A stretch of 64,000 nucleotides of DNA, taken from the NCBI RefSeq assembly GCF_014212175.1, contig NZ_JACJVR010000019.1:1-64000 (forward strand), in the 5' to 3' direction. The DNA is from Cohnella xylanilytica (lineage in GTDB: Bacteria > Bacillota > Bacilli > Paenibacillales > Paenibacillaceae). The notes under the pieces were generated by a model. It did no database searches, was not told the origin of the DNA, and saw nothing but the letters and a program-made list of their open reading frames with translations. Below, in pieces: positions 26,098 through 36,000 of this stretch. The stretch's first letter is position 1. Every line of letters begins with the position of its first letter. Both the position numbers and the translations under genes were made by a program.

Positions 26098-27168
26098 TTA
26101 AGCCTTCAGCAATCCCGATTGCTTGACGGCGTCGCAGAACGAGCGGAATTGCCCCAGGTCGAGCTGTTGGTCCGCGTCGCTAAGCGCCACCTGAGGATCG
26201 GGATGCACCTCGACCATGATGCCGTCCGCTCCCGCCGCGAGGGCCGCTTTGGCGCACGGGACGAGAATGTCCTTGCGGCCGGTGGAATGGCTGACGTCGA
26301 CGAGCACCGGCAGATGCGTCTCCTGCTTCAGAATCGGCACCGCGGAGATGTCCAGCGTGTTCCTCGTCCACTTCTCGTACGTGCGGATTCCCCGTTCGAT
26401 CAGAATGACCTGCCCGTTGCCCCGCGAGACGATGTATTCGGCCGCCAGCACGAACTCCTCCATCGTGGCCGAGATGCCGCGCTTCAGGACGACCGGCATT
26501 CTCGTCTCCCCCGCGGCCTTCAGCAGCTCGAAGTTCTGCATGTTGCGCGCGCCGATCTGAATGATGTCGATATACTTCTCCGCCAATTCCATATGGGCCG
26601 GATTGACGATCTCGCTGATCGTGACGAGGCCGAATTCGCCGGCGACCGTCTTCAGCATCGCCAGCCCTTCCTCCCCGAGCCCTTGGAAGTCGTACGGAGA
26701 CGTTCTCGGCTTGAACGCTCCCCCTCGCATGACCCGGACGCCGGCTTCCTTCAGAGACGCCGCGACCGCCCGCAGCTGCTCGTACGATTCGACCGAGCAG
26801 GGACCGGCGATCAGCGTCTGCGCCGGGCCGCCGATCGCCACGTCCTTCGCCCGGACGACGGTGTCCTCCTGGCCCCGCTTGCGGCGGACGAGCAGCTCCT
26901 TCTTGCGATTCGATTCCTGAAGACCGAGCGATACGTTGAAAATTTGCTTGAACAGATGCTTGATCTGATCGTCGCTGAACGGCCCCTCGTTCGCGGCGAC
27001 GAGACGTTCCAGCATCTCGCGTTCGCGAGCCGGGTCGTACTTGGCCATCCCCAGCTCTTCCTTCACCTCGCCGATCTCGCGCACGATCGCCGCCCGCTCG
27101 TTCAACAACCCGAGCAGCTTCGAATTCACTTCGTCCAGCCTGCCTCGCAACGTCTCCAACCGTTCCAT
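26098..27168 (-). CDS. aroA: Bifunctional chorismate mutase / 3-deoxy-7-phosphoheptulonate (DAHP) synthase
   Basis: 356 residues. The N-terminal 85 or so form an AroQ-type chorismate mutase ([27 protein letters not shown]). The rest is a class I-beta DAHP synthase that joins phosphoenolpyruvate and erythrose 4-phosphate to open the shikimate pathway. Active-site blocks seen: [53 protein letters not shown] and [18 protein letters not shown]. The fused mutase acts as the feedback sensor in Bacillus enzymes. The gene has its own T-box leader, so transcription should answer to an uncharged aromatic tRNA. The Bacillus symbol aroA is used here. Confidence 0.95.
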   Translation of the reverse strand: MERLETLRGRLDEVNSKLLGLLNERAAIVREIGEVKEELGMAKYDPAREREMLERLVAANEGPFSDDQIKHLFKQIFNVSLGLQESNRKKELLVRRKRGQEDTVVRAKDVAIGGPAQTLIAGPCSVESYEQLRAVAASLKEAGVRVMRGGAFKPRTSPYDFQGLGEEGLAMLKTVAGEFGLVTISEIVNPAHMELAEKYIDIIQIGARNMQNFELLKAAGETRMPVVLKRGISATMEEFVLAAEYIVSRGNGQVILIERGIRTYEKWTRNTLDISAVPILKQETHLPVLVDVSHSTGRKDILVPCAKAALAAGADGIMVEVHPDPQVALSDADQQLDLGQFRSFCDAVKQSGLLKA

Positions 27169-27206
27169 GTCCGCACTCTCCCTCTTGTTTTTCGGATGCG
27201 ATATAA

Positions 27207-27456
27207 AGCGCCAAAAAGCCGCCTATCAAGGCACGGGATTCCTCCCGCGGTACCAGCCTTGTTAGACAGCTTCGATAACTCGCTTCTCGCTCGGGCGCGG
27301 TAACGGGCGCGAACCGGGACTCCCTGCCGGTCGACGAGGACGTTCGGGAGCCGACTCCGGAGCGAACTTCGGCGGACGTCTCCCGCGGCGCGCTCTCAGT
27401 CCCCGGCGCGCCGTCCCTGATCGGGCCGTTCCCGCTTACTCTTCTCCTTCATCGTC
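27207..27456 (-). promoter_or_regulatory. T-box leader of the DAHP synthase gene
   Basis: The minus strand carries the T-box AAGGCTGGTACCGCG (27260-27246), which differs little from the consensus AGGGUGGNACCGCG. Flanking AAGGC and GCCTT form the antiterminator. A competing stem ending in GGCTTTTTGG (T-run 27217-27213) is the terminator. The 5' part has the Stem I hallmark GAAGGAGAAGAGTAAGC (27453-27437). A TTC at 27366-27364, within GAAGTTCGC, is a candidate phenylalanine specifier, but I could not fold Stem I with confidence. Confidence 0.85.
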
Positions 27457-27494
27457 TGTGCATGTATTCATTTGCCAATCGATTGTTGTTCCAT

Positions 27495-27523
27495 AGTATA
27501 GGAGAACGCTCGAATTCGTGCAA
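27495..27523 (-). promoter_or_regulatory. Promoter of the T-box/aroA transcript
   Basis: Minus strand TTGCAC (27523-27518), 17-bp spacer, TATACT (27500-27495). Transcription would begin near 27488 and give a leader of about 320 nt. Confidence 0.7.
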
Positions 27524-27741
27524 GAATGCGCGGCGAAGCCGGACAACTTCGAAGCTCTGCCGCGGTGAAGCGCCCGACGGATGCGCAGTTGCCTCGCCGA
27601 CCGAGCCTCGTCCGATAGCCGGCCCGGCGAATTTCGGAATCCCTTCCGCAATAGAATAAATGGCGGGGAGACCGGCTTGGCCCGGTCCGGACGGCCGGCC
27701 ATTTTCATTCTCTTTTTCATAGGCAATTTGCCCTAAACGTA
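27524..27741. other. Intergenic stretch between divergent aroA and LCP genes
   Basis: No gene is supported. A hairpin at about 27660-27706 (outer AAATGGC and GGCCATT, inner GACCGG/CCGGTC) is followed on the plus strand by TTCATTCTCTTTTTC and looks like a terminator, yet no plus-strand gene lies in front of it. Confidence 0.4.
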
Positions 27742-27771
27742 TTGCTAATTCTGTGGATAAAATGATACGAT
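27742..27771 (+). promoter_or_regulatory. Putative promoter of the LCP gene
   Basis: TTGCTA at 27742-27747 and TACGAT at 27766-27771, with an 18-bp spacer, in an AT-rich patch 63 bp before the ATG. Confidence 0.45.
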
Positions 27772-27833
27772 ATGTTTCACATTTAGGTAAATATGCGCTT
27801 TACAAACCGAAAATCGGAATGGAGGGATACATA

Positions 27834-29069
27834 ATGGACCATTCGAGCGATTGCGACAATAGTCCCAACGGTCCATCAAAAAGACGCAAGCGGTGGATCT
27901 GGATTCCGGTCATCTCCCTGGCGATTTTGTCGGGACTCGTCTTCGCCGGGTTCTGGAAGGCGACGGCCTTCCACTACGTCCGGCTCGACCGGTCCGACGA
28001 AGCGCTCGGAATCGAGCCCCTGGCCGCCGTCTCCGCCGATGCCCCAATCGACTCTCCAATCGACTCTCCAATCGACTCTCCAATCGACTCTCCAATCGAC
28101 TCTCCATTAGATGCCCCCTTCGACATAGCACTCCGCTCCTCATCCGTCGCTTCAAACAAGGAACCGTCATCCGATCAGGCGGGACCGCAAGCCGCCGCGA
28201 ATGGGAACCCGAAGCCGGCCCGGGCGGCGTCCGCCAACGTCAAGCCGCAAGAGAACGTCCGCAGCATCGCGCTGTTCGGACTCGACCGCCGGAGCCCGAA
28301 GGAACGGGGACGGTCCGACGTCATCCTCATCCTGTCCTTCGATTACGCGAACGACAAGCTCAAGCTGACCTCCCTGATGCGGGACCTGTACGTCCCCATC
28401 GAAGGCCACGGCATGGCCAAGCTGAACGCGGCTTACTCGTACGGAGGAGCGGCGCTGGCGCTGAAGACGATCAACAAGACCTTCGGAACGGACATCCGCG
28501 ATTACGCGGCGGTCGACTTCGAAGCGATGGAGAAGGTCGTCGACGCCGTCGGCGGAGTCGACATCGACGTTCGCGCCGACGAGATTCCGGTGCTGAACGC
28601 CTACCTTAGGGATCTGGCGGGCGACGGCAAGAGCCCCGCTCCCGTGAAGGAAGCGGGGCTCCAGAAGCTCGGCGGCATGCAGGCCGTCGCCTACGCCCGC
28701 ATCCGGTACGTCGGCAACGCCGACTTCGAGCGGACGGAGCGGCAGCGCCGCGTGCTGGCCGCGATCATCGGCGAGCTGAAGGAGCGCGGCGCCGCCGCCG
28801 TTCCGGAGCTGCTGCTCAAGCTCGCGCCGGAAGTCGAGACGTCGCTCGATCGCTCGGCCATTCTGTCGCTCGCCTATCGCTACTTCAAGGAGAAGGACAT
28901 GCAGACCGAACAGAACCGGTTCCCGCTCGACGGCACCTGGCGTTCGGCGCGAACGGACGACGGCCAATCGGTCCTCGAGACGGACCTGAAGCAGCTCAAG
29001 AAGCAGATGCAGCGCTATCTCTACTTCGATTCGGGAACCGCGTCCGCCGCCGATTCCGCCCTGTCCTGA
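27834..29069 (+). CDS. LytR-CpsA-Psr (LCP) family cell-wall polymer ligase
   Basis: 411 residues from the ATG at 27834, with GGAGGG 8 nt upstream. LCP proteins move lipid-linked teichoic acid or capsule chains onto peptidoglycan. A basic N-terminus and one transmembrane helix (about 20-42) anchor it with the enzyme outside. Core motifs: GLDRRSPKERGRSDVIL, TSLMRDLYVPIEGHG, LNAAYSYGG, AVDFEAMEKVVDAVGGVDI and ARIRYVGNADFERTERQRRVL, the arginine-rich pyrophosphate-binding strip. Between helix and domain is a perfect 12-bp repeat (five copies, 28044-28103) encoding PIDS units. That linker length could vary by slippage. Confidence 0.92.
   Translation: MDHSSDCDNSPNGPSKRRKRWIWIPVISLAILSGLVFAGFWKATAFHYVRLDRSDEALGIEPLAAVSADAPIDSPIDSPIDSPIDSPIDSPLDAPFDIALRSSSVASNKEPSSDQAGPQAAANGNPKPARAASANVKPQENVRSIALFGLDRRSPKERGRSDVILILSFDYANDKLKLTSLMRDLYVPIEGHGMAKLNAAYSYGGAALALKTINKTFGTDIRDYAAVDFEAMEKVVDAVGGVDIDVRADEIPVLNAYLRDLAGDGKSPAPVKEAGLQKLGGMQAVAYARIRYVGNADFERTERQRRVLAAIIGELKERGAAAVPELLLKLAPEVETSLDRSAILSLAYRYFKEKDMQTEQNRFPLDGTWRSARTDDGQSVLETDLKQLKKQMQRYLYFDSGTASAADSALS
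28044..28103 (+). repeat. Five perfect 12-bp in-frame repeats in the LCP gene
   Basis: The unit CCAATCGACTCT occurs five times without a mismatch and encodes (PIDS)5. A sixth, degenerate copy follows (CCATTAGATGCC). Confidence 0.95.
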
Positions 29070-29128
29070 GGGCGGCCGCTCCGGCCGTTCCGCGCGGTTC
29101 GTGCCATCCGGCGGGCAGGCCGTTCCGA

Positions 29129-30208
29129 TCAGCCCCGGTTCAGAGCTTCCGAGAGCAGCAGCAGCGTCAATCCCTGTCCGTACAAGGTCGGGAAAATCGG
29201 AACCTCGTTGTACGCCTCGACGCTCGCGAGCACCGGCGTCCCCCCGGACACGCCTCCCGCCGCGCCGTCTTCTTCGATCTTCCCGAGAACGGCGGAGAGG
29301 GCGCGGTCCGCGGCGCCGAGCGCGGAGGCGGGGACGAGGCCCCGACGGACGGCCTTGTACAAGCCGAAGGCGATGCCGGCGGAGCCCGACGTCTCCTCGT
29401 AGTAGGACGGACGGTCCAGCACGGTCGGCCATAGGCCGCTCTCGTTCTGCGCAGCGAGAAGGCCTTCGGCGAGCCTGCGGTATCTGCTTTTAACCTCGTC
29501 CGGCAGTCCGGCATCGTCGCACAAGTCCTCCGCTTCCTCCAGAATCATCGGGACCGCCGCCGCGTTCCAGGCGTTCGCCCGGTTCCAGAGGGCCGCGGAC
29601 ATCCAGTTGCCCGCCGCGCAGTTCCAGCCGTGGAACAGGAGGCCGCTCTCCTCGTCCTGCAGGGCGCGCAGGTGAAGGCAAGCCTGCTCCAGCGCCTCCC
29701 CGGCCATCCGGCGGTCCCCAAGAAGGCGGGCCGCCCGGGCCAGGAAGAGGACGGCCATGAATACCGTGTCCGCCCAGATCTGCTCGCTGAACGTCGCTCG
29801 CTCCGTCACGGTATGCTCGAAGGCGCCGTCCCTCGTGCGGGGGGCTTCGTCGATCAGCCATCTTGCGATCTCTTCCGTTTTCTCCGCGTAGAAGGGATCG
29901 CCCGTCATCTCGAACAGCGCCGGGAAGACGGCGAACGGAGCGATCGAGTTGATCACCCGGACCTCCTCCGATCGGCCGCGATTCCTCTCGACCCATGCCT
30001 CGACCTCCCGCAGAGCTCCCTCTGCCGCGCCCGCCGCCGTCCTGCCGAATTCGGCCGCGGCGATGACGCCGACCCCCGAATTCCAGTCCCAGCGGTCCAT
30101 GTTCATCGCCCAGTCGGTCCATTCGTGGTCTCCCCACTGCTCCGGCTGGCTGCGCGTCATGAACCGATAAACGCGGCGGGCCGCTTCTTCTATTCTCGTT
30201 CGTTCCAC
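29129..30208 (-). CDS. GH105-type unsaturated uronyl (rhamnogalacturonyl) hydrolase
   Basis: 359 residues from the GTG at 30208, with GGGGGG 6 nt upstream. Related to YteR/YesR, which hydrate the unsaturated uronic acid left on oligosaccharide ends by polysaccharide lyases. An (alpha/alpha)6 barrel is implied by the helical pattern. Seen motifs: WTDWAMNMDRWDWNSGV, IWADTVFMA with D147 matching the essential YteR aspartate, LLFHGWN and YEETSGSAGIAFGL. There is no signal peptide, so it acts in the cytosol on imported fragments. It is the last gene of the polysaccharide cluster, 20 bp after the YesN-type regulator. Confidence 0.85.
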   Translation of the reverse strand: MERTRIEEAARRVYRFMTRSQPEQWGDHEWTDWAMNMDRWDWNSGVGVIAAAEFGRTAAGAAEGALREVEAWVERNRGRSEEVRVINSIAPFAVFPALFEMTGDPFYAEKTEEIARWLIDEAPRTRDGAFEHTVTERATFSEQIWADTVFMAVLFLARAARLLGDRRMAGEALEQACLHLRALQDEESGLLFHGWNCAAGNWMSAALWNRANAWNAAAVPMILEEAEDLCDDAGLPDEVKSRYRRLAEGLLAAQNESGLWPTVLDRPSYYEETSGSAGIAFGLYKAVRRGLVPASALGAADRALSAVLGKIEEDGAAGGVSGGTPVLASVEAYNEVPIFPTLYGQGLTLLLLSEALNRG

Positions 30209-30228
30209 CCGTATCCCCCCAAGGCATC

Positions 30229-31035
30229 TTATAAATACTGATTGCGATAATCGGTCGGAGTCAGCCCGAACTGCTTCTTGAACACTTCGCGGAAGTAATC
30301 CTGGTCCGCGTAGCCGATCCGGTCGCACACCTCGTAGATCCGGATCGACGGATCCTTCAGCAGCCTCGCGGCCTCTTCCAGCCGAAGGCGGACGATCGTC
30401 TGGTTGATCGTGGCGCCCGTCACTTCCTTGAACAAGAGATTCATATACTTCTCGCTCAGGCCGACGGCGGCGGCCACGTCCGCGAGCCCCAGATCCTTGC
30501 GGGCGTATTCTTCCTTCAAGTACCGCATCGCCTGCTCGACCAGCTTCATCTTCTTCGCCCCGCCCGACCATTCGCCCGGCGGCAGCGCCCCAGGCAGATT
30601 CGGCAGCTTCTCCTTGAGCCCTTGCTCGAGCAGCGCGATCCCTCTGCGCTCCTCCCTCTCCCGGCGCAGCTCCCGGACGGCGTTCGCGAACGCCTTGACG
30701 ATCTCGTCCGGGTCGATCGGCTTGAGCACGTATTCCCGCACCTGAAGCTGGATCGCCTGCCTGGCGTGCTCGAATTCGTTCAAGCCGGACAGGATGACGC
30801 ACCGGATGTCGGGCTTGCGGCGCTTGCAGGCCTCGATCAGCTCGAGCCCGTTCATCTTCGGCATGCCGATGTCGGTCAGCAGCAGGTCCGGCTCCTCCCG
30901 CTCGAACATTCGCAGCGCTTCCTCTCCGTTCTCGGCGGTCCCGAGCAGCGAGATGTCCAGCTCCTCCCACGGGATGGAGCGGGCGAGCGTCTCCCGGACG
31001 GTCTTCACGTCTTCCGCGATGAGCAGTTTAAACAT
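30229..31035 (-). CDS. YesN-type response regulator with AraC DNA-binding domain
   Basis: 268 residues. The receiver domain has D55 as phosphoacceptor (LLLTDIGMPKMNG) and the lysine in YVLKPIDPDEI. A C-terminal AraC-type double helix-turn-helix (about 165-268) includes LGLADVAAAVGLSEKYMNLL and ICD-like EVCDRIGYADQDYFREVFKK. It overlaps the histidine-kinase gene by 8 bp, so the pair is translationally coupled. It probably activates the surrounding glycan-use genes. Confidence 0.93.
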   Translation of the reverse strand: MFKLLIAEDVKTVRETLARSIPWEELDISLLGTAENGEEALRMFEREEPDLLLTDIGMPKMNGLELIEACKRRKPDIRCVILSGLNEFEHARQAIQLQVREYVLKPIDPDEIVKAFANAVRELRREREERRGIALLEQGLKEKLPNLPGALPPGEWSGGAKKMKLVEQAMRYLKEEYARKDLGLADVAAAVGLSEKYMNLLFKEVTGATINQTIVRLRLEEAARLLKDPSIRIYEVCDRIGYADQDYFREVFKKQFGLTPTDYRNQYL

Positions 31036-32977
31036 CGGCCGGCCCCCTCTCTTCGTCGCGCGGGTAGGGCGGGCGGAAGGGCAGAACGGCTTCGACGCGC
31101 GTTCCCTCCTCCGCCGGCACGTACCGCAATCCGTACGCTTCCCCGCACAGCAGCTGAATTCGCCTATGCACGTTCATCGTTCCGTAACCGGAGCCGGACC
31201 CTGACCCGGTTCCAGACCCTGACACGGACGCCGAATCAACCCCGGAACCAGGGCCTTGACCCATCCCGGAGCCGGAGCCGGAACCGAAATCGTTCGGCTG
31301 CGCCGCTTCCCGCAGAGCCCGGTTCATCGTCTCGGCATCGCAGCCCCGGCCGTTGTCCTCCACCCGGAGTACGAGCGACGTCCCGTCCAGCCGGACCGAG
31401 ATCGCGATGCGGCAGCCGGCCGTCCGTCCCGCGAAGCCGTGAACGATGGCGTTCTCCGCCAGCGGCTGCAAGCAGAAGTGCGGAATTCGCGCCGACAGAA
31501 GGTCGCCCGGCGCCCGGATCTCGACGCTCAGATCGTCCATCATCATCCGCTGAATGTGCAGGTAAGCCTCCGCCTGCTTGAGCTCCCCCTCGAGGGAGAT
31601 CCACGCCTGCCCCCGGTTCAGCCCGTACCGGAAGACGTTGGCGAGCGACCGGACGATCGAGCTCGTCTCGCGGTCCCCGGCCATGATCGCCCGGCAGTTG
31701 ATCAGATCGAGCGTGTTGTACAGAAAATGAGGGTTGATCTGCGCGTTCAGCAGCTCGAGCTGAAGCTGGCGCTTCTCGATCTCCTCCGCGAACGACTTCT
31801 CGATCAGCCCGCGCAAGGTGACGAGCATCGAATCGAACTTGCGGTTCAACGTATCCACCTCGTAGATGCCCGTATTCGGTTCCGGCAGCGGCTCCTTGAA
31901 CTCGAGCACCTCCGGCCGCTGCACCGCGCCCACGAGCCGGGTAATCGGCACCGTCACCCTCGCGACGATGCGGCGCAGCCAGTAGCCCGCGATCAAGAGG
32001 GCGGCCGCGGCGGCGACGGCCCCGATCGCCGAGATGGCCAGCGTATAGCGGCCCAAGTGGCTCTCGGGAACGACGGTCAGCAGCTTCCAGCCGTTCGCCA
32101 GCGTCTCGTACATGACCCGGTTCCGCTCTCCGTCGACGCGGACTGCCGCCGATCCGCCGGAGCCCTCCAGGTCGCGCAGGTACGGGAGCTCGCCGACCGG
32201 CTCCAGGAACCCGTACCGTTCGCTGACGAGGACGCGTCCTTCCGTATCCAGCAGCAGATGATAGCCCTTCGCCAGCGAGGCGTTGTCGAACAGGGCGCGG
32301 ACGCTGCCGACGTCGGCCCCGACGAGGACGGTTCCGATGACGCGGCCGTCCTTGATGCTCGTCTTCTTCGTTGCCGAATAGATCATGGGCGCGCCCGCGC
32401 GCCCCGACCTTTGCCCCCACCAGACGGTCTGCCTCTCCCCGCCGCTCAGCGCCCGGTACCACGCCTCCTTCTTCAGGTCGTCGCTCTTGAAGACGCCCGT
32501 CGCCGGATAGTAGCGGTCGGTCGCGATCGGGTACAGGCCGCTCTCCTTCTCGACCGCGACGGACACCTCGTACGTCTGCTGGACGAAGGCGCCGGGCGCG
32601 GGGCCGGAGCCGGAGCCGCCGAGCAGGGACAGCAGGGAGAGGTTCTCCAGGTTGCCCCGCAGCGCGAAGAGATCGCCGACCGCCTCGAACGGCTCCGGAT
32701 GCTCGCTCTCGAGCAGGTTCTCGATCGATTGATTCGACAGGATAAAAGCCGCCATGTTGCTCATCGTATCAAGCTGATACTCGACGTTCCGATAGAGGAA
32801 CTTCATCGACTGTTCGGCCATCTGGGCGATGTGGTCGTTCTGGACCCGGATCAGGATGTAGCTCGCCGACGCGGCGAACAAGGCGATGAAGGTCACGATC
32901 AGGGCGAAAATAGGAAGGCTCAGACGAAGCAGAAGGCTGGAAGGCCGGCTTCGTCTTCTCCCGGATGCGGCGTTCAT
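31028..32977 (-). CDS. YesM-type sensor histidine kinase with expanded ATP lid
   Basis: 649 residues. Transmembrane helices near 18-42 and 309-328 enclose a large extracytoplasmic sensor. HAMP follows, then the His_kinase domain with the phosphoacceptor in LNAQINPHFLYNTLDLIN (near 415), and an ATPase domain with LRVEDNGRGCD (near 544). Between that box and YGTMNVHRRIQLLCG lies an inserted Gly/Ser-rich stretch of about 30 residues (GSGSGSGMGQGPGSG and similar), right where the flexible ATP lid sits. The glycines expected for the lid may be supplied by it. Whether the enzyme is active, or tuned by the insert, is unknown. Confidence 0.88.
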   Translation of the reverse strand: MNAASGRRRSRPSSLLLRLSLPIFALIVTFIALFAASASYILIRVQNDHIAQMAEQSMKFLYRNVEYQLDTMSNMAAFILSNQSIENLLESEHPEPFEAVGDLFALRGNLENLSLLSLLGGSGSGPAPGAFVQQTYEVSVAVEKESGLYPIATDRYYPATGVFKSDDLKKEAWYRALSGGERQTVWWGQRSGRAGAPMIYSATKKTSIKDGRVIGTVLVGADVGSVRALFDNASLAKGYHLLLDTEGRVLVSERYGFLEPVGELPYLRDLEGSGGSAAVRVDGERNRVMYETLANGWKLLTVVPESHLGRYTLAISAIGAVAAAAALLIAGYWLRRIVARVTVPITRLVGAVQRPEVLEFKEPLPEPNTGIYEVDTLNRKFDSMLVTLRGLIEKSFAEEIEKRQLQLELLNAQINPHFLYNTLDLINCRAIMAGDRETSSIVRSLANVFRYGLNRGQAWISLEGELKQAEAYLHIQRMMMDDLSVEIRAPGDLLSARIPHFCLQPLAENAIVHGFAGRTAGCRIAISVRLDGTSLVLRVEDNGRGCDAETMNRALREAAQPNDFGSGSGSGMGQGPGSGVDSASVSGSGTGSGSGSGYGTMNVHRRIQLLCGEAYGLRYVPAEEGTRVEAVLPFRPPYPRDEERGPADV

Positions 32978-33019
32978 CGTCTCCCCTCCCCGTCGGCCGA
33001 AGCGAATCGCGGACCGCCC

Positions 33020-36000
33020 TCATCCGGGCGCCGGCCCGCGCAAATAATCGATGTCCTTCCGCAAGCTCGCCGCGAACTCGGCCGTTATTTTTTTGCCGCT
33101 CTGCGCCTCGATCTCCTGAATCAAGGGCTTGAAGTCGACCTTCTTGTTGTCCTTGGCCGCGTCCTTCTGGATCTTGACCGCCTTGGCCAGGAGACTGTTC
33201 AGCACGCCCTTGTTCCGAATCCACCCTTGGGCGAAGCCGTAGTTCAGCATATCGTCCAATTCCCCGACGGAGAACGTCACCCGAAGCGTCGCTTCCAGAA
33301 CGGAGCGGTTGCCGGCCCGGTCGACGGCTTCCCCGCTCAGCCGGTGCTCGCCGGCCTCGAGCGAGAGCGGCCGAATCTCGTACGGACTGCCGATCGGCCG
33401 GCCGTCCAGACGCACGCTCGCGCTCTCGACCTCGCCGTGCGAATCCGACGCCTCCCAGGTCAGCGTCGTTCGTCCGAGCCGGGACAAGGTCAAGGAACCG
33501 TCGATACGGAGCTCGGGCGCGATCGTGTCCTCGTCGACGAGCAGGAACGAATCGTAGAGCGAAGGATTTTTGGAATCGGCCGTCCCCGGCGTCCATTGGA
33601 TGAAGTCGTCGCGGCCGTTCTGCAGATCCGCGTCGTTGACCGCCACGTTCAAGGCGATGCGGGCGCCTTCGGCGGGCCGCAGGTCCCGAACGAAGGAGGA
33701 CGGGAACTTCATCTCGTAGATCGTCCTCTTCGCCGTCTCGTCCCGGACCGCCGCGAACGGCACTCGCCCGCTGATATCGCCGTTCGGATTGGGAGCCGAG
33801 GAGCTGAACACGTTCGTCAGCTTCTGGCCGTCGTCGGTCAACGCGAAGCCCCACTCGACGTCGTCCGGGCCGTACGGCGATCCCCCGTCGTCGAGCGGAT
33901 CGAGGCTCGCTTGAACGGAGTCGTTCTTCCACAGGTTCGAAGCGTTCTCCGACTGCTTGTGAATGTCGTCCCGGACGACCGCCGCGACGTAGAGCCCGTC
34001 GTCGGCCCATTTGACGTAAGCCGTCGCCTCCAGGTTATCCGGGTCGTGGTAACCGCCGGCGTTCTGGGCGCTCGAGCGGAGATGGAACGGGAACGCGTCC
34101 TGCCAGTCGGACAGGTCGCCGTCCACCTCGACGCCTCTCGCCTTCTGCGCCAAGAGGAAGTCGACGGGCATGGCGGCATCGCGGAAGATCGTCTTGCCCG
34201 TCGCCGCCTCCTCGACCCGGACGTCGACCGGATATTCGTTGCCCGGCTTCCGCTCCCGGTACGTCCATTGGAAGTCGAGCCGGACCTTGCCTCCCTTGTT
34301 CAGCGGCCCGAAGGCGTTCGTCGAGACGGGCGCGAGCGCGGCGCCGTCCGGGCCGACGACGGTGACGGTTCCCGTCTTCGCCAGGGACGACGTGCCCGTC
34401 AGCTCGACCGTCAGAACGTCCAGGTCCGCGATCGTCTTCGCGACCGGAACGAGCCGGACGCCGATCCCGTCTTCCACGGTCAACCGGACGGTCTTCGTAT
34501 CCAGCAGGGCCCCTTCGTAGTACACTTCGAACGCGATGTCGTACCGACCCTTGACGGCGTCGGCCGGGATGCGCACCTCGTACGCCTCCTCGAGCGAGCC
34601 GCCGGCCGGGATCTCGTATTCGGCCTCCCGCGGACTCGTCTGCGCCGCCTCCCAGCCGTCCGGCAGCTTCATCGCCACGCCGACCGTTCGCGGGGAGTCC
34701 GTGTCGTTCGCGAGCGCAAGCGAGAGCGCGGCCGTACCGCCCGCTTCCCCCGCCGCTTGGGTCGGCACGACGCTCGCCATGACGCCGATGAATTTGGAAG
34801 GCTCGGAAGCGACGATCGCCTCCGCCGCCGGGGCAAATTCCCTCGCCAGCAGGTTGTAGGCATAGCTCGCGGCGTATGCGCCCCGGGCCGCCGCGGCTTC
34901 CGCCAGCCTGCCGTAGCGGTTCGTTCTCAGAACCGCCGCCGTCGAGACGGGCATGACGCCGTATTCGCCCTTCTTGGCGTCGAGCGCCGCCGTCGCGGCC
35001 TGCGCGGCCGGGCCGTAATCCGGGACGACGGCCGAATCCAGGCCGCCCATCGCGTAGGACAGCGGAACGGACGCTCTCTCAGCCTCATTGTAGAGCGCTT
35101 CCAACGCCACGTAGCCGGGCGCCCGCTCGTACGCCCCGTCCCCGATCCGGCCGGCCATCGTCTCCATCAACGCGTAGATAGCCTTGATTCCCCGCTCCAA
35201 TCCGGCGGCCGGAGCCGAGGAGCCGAGCGCTTCCGCGTACGTCGCGGAGATTGCGTCCAGCTTCGCCGAGTCGGCGTCGACTAGCGCTCCGTTCTCCGCC
35301 GTCCGCAGCGCTTCCAGCTTGGCCGCCGCGTCCTCCGCCTTGCCCGCGAGGAGGCGCGCGGCGGCTTCGTAGACGAATCCGGCCGGCAATCCCGTCACGT
35401 AGACGGGCGAGCTTCCGACCGTCAGATGAGCCTTGCCGCCGGATTCCGCCAGAGGGAACCCGACGCCATTGATGTCCTTCGCCGTCGTTCCCGCCGCTCC
35501 GAAGGGCAGCGCGATCTCGCTCGTCGGCGGCTTCGCGTCGGGATCGTCCTTGTGATCGACCCTCTTCCAGGCGACGAGAACCGGCTCCCCGGCGTCGGTC
35601 AGGAACAGCTCGGCGGCGACGGCCGGGTCTCCGGCGTCCCAGGTGCCGATATATCTGGCCCGGTCGAGCGTCGTCATCAGCTGATGGACCGCCGCGTACG
35701 CCAGCTTCGGCCGGCCGTCGTTGTCCGTGATTCCCCAGAAGATGTCGTAGTAGCGATCGTCCGTCCCGTCGTTTTTGTAATTATAGTATTCGTACGCCTT
35801 CACCTGATCGGTCGTCAGATAGGTCAGAAAGGCGCGGACGATATAATCCCGCTGGGTCTCCTCCGAGACCGACGGGTAGCCGGCGTTCGCCGTCGGCCAG
35901 CCTCCTTCCGTCAGATAGTAGTCCTTCCAGCCTCCGTAAGCGTTGACGAGATTTTTGACGCCGTTCAGCAGGTTCGCGAGGTTCCCGTCCGGCATCGAAT

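Noticed and set aside
27436-27726. Minus-strand open frame of 96 codons upstream of aroA
   Set aside because: It overlaps the aroA promoter and the 5' part of the T-box leader and has no ribosome binding site.
31256-35284. Long plus-strand open frame opposite the YesM kinase and TIM-barrel genes
   Set aside because: Same reason: a shadow of GC-rich codons on the other strand, running across two unrelated genes.
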